The notes under the pieces are model-generated. The model searched no databases, was not told the DNA's origin, and saw only the letters and a list, made by a program, of their open reading frames with translations. The position numbers were made by a program, and so were the translations under genes. Shown in pieces: positions 61,765 through 64,000 of a DNA stretch of 64,000 nt. The stretch spans positions 173,550 through 237,549 of the forward strand of contig JBFWRK010000007.1 of assembly GCA_050248955.1 (NCBI GenBank). The letters run 5' to 3'. Positions within the stretch are counted from its first letter, which is position 1; each line of letters opens with the position of its first letter. This stretch comes from JBFWRK01 sp050248955. Lineage in GTDB: Bacteria; Actinomycetota; Acidimicrobiia; Acidimicrobiales; Ilumatobacteraceae.

Positions 61765-62199
61765 ATGAAGGTCTCGGAGATCCTGCGCACGAAAGGCGAC
61801 CGGGTGGCGACGGTCGAGCCCGGCGAAACCGTCCGCACGGCGGTGGAGCGGATGACGAGACGGTCGATCGGCTCGCTCGTCGTCGTCGACGGCGACGCCC
61901 GGATCGTCGGCATGATCTCGGAGCGCGACGTGATGCGTGCACTTGCCACGAACGACGTCACGGCGCTCTCGCGCGTCGTGCGCGACGTGATGACCACGGA
62001 CGTCGTCACCTGCGGTCGCGACGATCGGCTGGGCGAGCTGATGGCGGTGATGACTCGCCGGCGGATCCGCCACCTCCCCGTCGTCGAGGACCAGCGACTG
62101 GTCGGGATCGTCAGCATCGGCGACCTCGTCAAGAGCCGCCTCGAGGAGCTCGAGCTCGAGTCCCGTGTCTTGCGCGACGCGTACCTGCGCGTGCACTGA
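61765..62199 (+). CDS. CBS-domain pair protein
   Basis: A 144-residue protein of two CBS domains: TVRTAVERMTRRSIGSLVVV with ARIVGMISERDVMRAL, then VRDVMTTDVVTC and RRRIRHLPVVEDQRLVGIVS. Such stand-alone pairs bind adenine nucleotides and act as sensors. GGAGGAGG upstream is a strong ribosome site. It is divergent from the amino-acid importer operon. Confidence 0.9.
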   Translation: MKVSEILRTKGDRVATVEPGETVRTAVERMTRRSIGSLVVVDGDARIVGMISERDVMRALATNDVTALSRVVRDVMTTDVVTCGRDDRLGELMAVMTRRRIRHLPVVEDQRLVGIVSIGDLVKSRLEELELESRVLRDAYLRVH

Positions 62200-62253
62200 G
62201 ACCGGTATTGCCTCGACCGCCGATCGAACGCCGAGCCTGACCGGCCCGGTGAG

Positions 62254-62259
62254 TAGCCT
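62254..62259 (+). promoter_or_regulatory. TAGCCT -10 element, leaderless start
   Basis: TAGCCT ends 6 nt before the GTG at 62266. Confidence 0.45.
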
Positions 62260-62265
62260 GGCGTG

Positions 62266-62403
62266 GTGAAAGCGATTCGCCGTGCGCTGATGGCACTCTC
62301 GATCGGTGGCCTGATCGCGGGCGCGTTGCGGGTGCGCGGCAAGGGCGGTGTCCCGCCGCAACAGGGCGGCTGGCGCGAGCTGCCCACCAATCGTCCGTCG
62401 TGA
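62266..62403 (+). CDS. 45-residue membrane peptide, unknown function
   Basis: A small ORF, too short for routine gene calling, read directly: MKAIRRALMALSIGGLIAGA, followed by LRVRGKGGVPPQQGGWRELP and TNRPS. It has one hydrophobic helix after a basic head and a Gly/Pro-rich tail. A leaderless promoter element precedes it, and its stop overlaps the GTG of the next gene (GTGA), which argues that it is translated. Similar short peptides occur in relatives, from memory. Confidence 0.55.
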   Translation: MKAIRRALMALSIGGLIAGALRVRGKGGVPPQQGGWRELPTNRPS

Positions 62404-63425
62404 GGACGCCTGCAGGCGACGACGAGATCGTCGTCTCGGTCATCGGTACCGGCGTCGTCGGCGGCCGGACGGTCCGTCATCTCGTGAGTGGATTGTCCAC
62501 GGGACGCGTGATGATCCACGACATCCGCCCGGAAGCAGCCCAGGCGGTCGCCCGCGCGAGCGGAGCCCGCGCCGTCGCCGGTGAGCTCGACCAGGCACTC
62601 GACGCCGGCGTCGTCGTCATCGCGACACCGGAGCCGCAGCTCGAGCTCGCGACGGAGGCGCTCCGCCGCGGCGCGCACGTGGTCACCACCACCGACCAAC
62701 TCGACGACGTCGACCTGCTGATGCAGCTCGCGCCGCGCGCTCGGGTGGCAGCGCGGACCGTCGTGCTGTGCGCGAACCTCACTCCCGGGCTCGCCGGTCT
62801 GCTCGCCCGGATGCTCGCCGAACGTCTCGACGTCGCGGACGAGATCCACGTCGCGGTGCACGGCACCGGCGGTCCGGCGTGCGCTCGTCAGCACCACCGC
62901 GCGCTCGGTGGCACCGGGCTGGCGTGGCACGACGGCGAGTGGATCGAACGCCAGGCAGGCTCCGGCCGGGAGCTGTGCTGGTTCCCCGACCCGATCGGTC
63001 CGCGCGACTGCTACCGGTCCGAGATGGTCGATCCGTTCGTGCTGCACGCGATCTTCCCCGACGTCGAGCGGATCAGTGCCCGCATGAGCGCGACACGGCG
63101 CGACCGGCTCACGGCTCGTCTGCCGATGCTGCGACCACCGCACCAAGAGGGCACGGTGGGCGGCTTGCGGGTGGAGGTCCGCGGCTCGCGCGATGGCGCC
63201 CGTGAGGCACTCGTGCTGGGCGTTGCGGAGCGGGCGGGCACGGCGTCCGCGATCGTCGCCGGCTCCGTGGCTCTCGCGCTGCACGACGGCATGATCGACA
63301 TCCCGGGCGTCGTCGCGCTCGGCGATCACCACCTGCCGACCGAGCTGCTGGTCGACCGTCTGCGAGCTGCAGGGATCGCGGTCGACGAGTTCGTCGGCTC
63401 CGGTCTGACCGGCTCGACCTGGTGA
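62400..63425 (+). CDS. Saccharopine dehydrogenase-like NAD(P)-binding protein
   Basis: A 341-residue Rossmann-fold protein. The nucleotide site is VSVIGTGVVGGRTVRHL at the start, followed by VVVIATPEPQLELATEAL and a later ANLTPGLAGLLARML. The C-terminal substrate domain resembles saccharopine-dehydrogenase/dihydrodipicolinate-reductase-like proteins. The reaction is unknown. It is coupled to the small membrane peptide upstream. Confidence 0.7.
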   Translation: MRTPAGDDEIVVSVIGTGVVGGRTVRHLVSGLSTGRVMIHDIRPEAAQAVARASGARAVAGELDQALDAGVVVIATPEPQLELATEALRRGAHVVTTTDQLDDVDLLMQLAPRARVAARTVVLCANLTPGLAGLLARMLAERLDVADEIHVAVHGTGGPACARQHHRALGGTGLAWHDGEWIERQAGSGRELCWFPDPIGPRDCYRSEMVDPFVLHAIFPDVERISARMSATRRDRLTARLPMLRPPHQEGTVGGLRVEVRGSRDGAREALVLGVAERAGTASAIVAGSVALALHDGMIDIPGVVALGDHHLPTELLVDRLRAAGIAVDEFVGSGLTGSTW

Positions 63426-63460
63426 GCGCGATCGCGCCGAGCGATCGCCCAGGGCCAGGG

Positions 63461-63485
63461 CGTTCTCAGCCGTTCTCAGTACACT
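63461..63485 (+). promoter_or_regulatory. fur promoter with duplicated CGTTCTCAG operator-like repeat
   Basis: CGTTCTCAG occurs twice, 10 bp apart (63461-63469 and 63471-63479), directly followed by TACACT (63480-63485) 7 nt before the ATG. The repeat overlaps the promoter, so it may be the regulator's own operator. Confidence 0.5.
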
Positions 63486-63492
63486 GGCCTGC

Positions 63493-63930
63493 ATGACCGC
63501 CGACCTCGACCGAGCCGTCGCGATGCGGCTGCAGTTGGTCGGTCAGCGCTACACGCCGAACCGCCAGCAGCTCGTCGCGGCGCTCGAGGCGGAGGGTCAA
63601 CCGCTCACCATCCCCGAGATCCTGCGCCGCCGCCCCGACCTCGCGCAGAGCTCGGTGTATCGCAACCTCGTCGTGCTCGAGCAGGCGGCCGTCGTCACGA
63701 AGGTCGTCACGAGCAGCGAGTGGGGTCGCTACGAGCTCGCCGAGGATCTCACCGGCCGCCATCATCACCACGTGATCTGTTCGGGCTGCGGCCTCGTGCG
63801 GGACGTGGAGCTGCCGGGCAAGCTCGAACGATCCATCGACGGGCTGCTCGCGTCCGTCGCCCTCGACACCGGCTTCGTGATCGAGGAGCACCGGCTCGAT
63901 CTCGTCGGCCGCTGCAAGGAGTGCGCATGA
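63493..63930 (+). CDS. Fur family transcriptional regulator
   Basis: A 145-residue metal- or peroxide-responsive repressor. The winged helix has LVGQRYTPNRQQLVAALE and LAQSSVYRNLVVLEQAAVV. The regulatory site has GRHHHHVICSGCGLVRDVEL, CxxC and a final CKEC, so the structural zinc set is present. The class (Fur, Zur or PerR) cannot be decided. It overlaps the next gene by 4 nt (ATGA), making that gene its likely partner or target. Confidence 0.9.
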   Translation: MTADLDRAVAMRLQLVGQRYTPNRQQLVAALEAEGQPLTIPEILRRRPDLAQSSVYRNLVVLEQAAVVTKVVTSSEWGRYELAEDLTGRHHHHVICSGCGLVRDVELPGKLERSIDGLLASVALDTGFVIEEHRLDLVGRCKECA

Positions 63931-64000
63931 AGCTGCCCTGGCTCCCTCCCGGTCGCGTCCTGGCGCTCGCCGACCGCGGCGAGATCTTCTATCGCCACCA
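63927..64000 (+). CDS. Truncated gene at window edge, possibly alpha/beta hydrolase
   Basis: The ATG overlaps the fur stop; only 24 codons are visible (MKLPWLPPGRVLALADRGEI, then FYRH). The PGRxLxLxDRGExFYRH opening resembles some actinobacterial alpha/beta hydrolases. The rest lies outside the window. Confidence 0.35.
   Translation, partial: MKLPWLPPGRVLALADRGEIFYRH

Noticed and set aside
61575..63494. Upstream extension of the substrate-binding protein frame (total 1013 codons)
   Set aside because: The extension is antisense to the CBS, small peptide and dehydrogenase-like genes. A lipoprotein signal and a ribosome site set the true start at 61574.

Overview
The window is 64 kb of high-GC DNA, almost entirely protein coding, with many GTG starts. 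It carries the chromosomal replication origin of an actinobacterium. Gene content and order (rpmH-dnaA-oriC-dnaN-recF-DUF721-gyrB-gyrA-DUF3566-tRNA-Ile on one side; rnpA-yidD-yidC-jag-rsmG-parA-parB, then amidase-like/trxA/trxB/anti-sigma/sigM/kinase/DUF6049/pcnA on the other) match the Mycobacterium dnaA region nearly gene for gene. Several small conserved proteins and a separate, MurJ-less kinase suggest a deep-branching lineage, most probably class Acidimicrobiia (Ilumatobacter-like). That placement is inference from gene content only. No insertion sequence, prophage or CRISPR array was seen.

Layout. 0.1-10.5 kb: accessory and housekeeping genes (VOC protein, amidohydrolase, a frameshifted carboxymuconolactone decarboxylase-like gene, an orphan FtsX-type permease, dodecin, a large adenylate cyclase-AAA-TPR protein, a stub of a second AAA regulator, an NTF2-like protein). 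10.6-22.9 kb: CorA, malic enzyme, a fasciclin lipoprotein plus ABC exporter operon running into coaE, an acyl-CoA synthetase, two DJ-1/PfpI proteins, an HD hydrolase with tandem N-terminal repeats. 23.3-26.5 kb: the rpsF-ssb-rpsR-rplI-dnaB operon. 26.7-32.6 kb: small conserved actinobacterial genes, pcnA, a histone-deacetylase-like amidohydrolase, a GNAT protein. 32.6-41.6 kb: a long plus-strand cluster for envelope sensing and redox (DUF6049, DegV, Ser/Thr kinase, ECF sigma, anti-sigma, trxB, trxA, CwlM-like protein). 41.7-46.8 kb: parB/parA with parS sites, rsmG, khpB, yidC, yidD, rnpA, rpmH on the minus strand. 47.1-57.2 kb: dnaA, oriC, dnaN, recF, dciA, gyrB, gyrA, a TadE-like protein, DUF3566 and tRNA-Ile on the plus strand. 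57.3-61.6 kb: a complete Aap-type amino-acid ABC importer. 61.8-64 kb: CBS protein, a 45-aa membrane peptide, a saccharopine-dehydrogenase-like protein, a Fur-family regulator and a truncated gene at the edge.

How the parts work together. DnaA binding at oriC (about 48.5-48.7 kb) starts replication; dnaB, ssb, dciA, dnaN, gyrase and parABS supply helicase, clamp, supercoiling and segregation functions. The kinase/sigma/anti-sigma/thioredoxin/CwlM cluster resembles the mycobacterial MviN-SigM-CwlM neighbourhood that links phosphorylation to peptidoglycan synthesis, but the MurJ flippase domain that is fused to the kinase in mycobacteria is absent here.

A repeated regulatory theme: more than a dozen genes have a TANNNT hexamer ending 6-9 nt before an ATG/GTG and no Shine-Dalgarno sequence. 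This points to widespread leaderless transcripts. In two divergent gene pairs the same 10-mer, ACGGTAGCGT, carries overlapping -10 elements for both directions.
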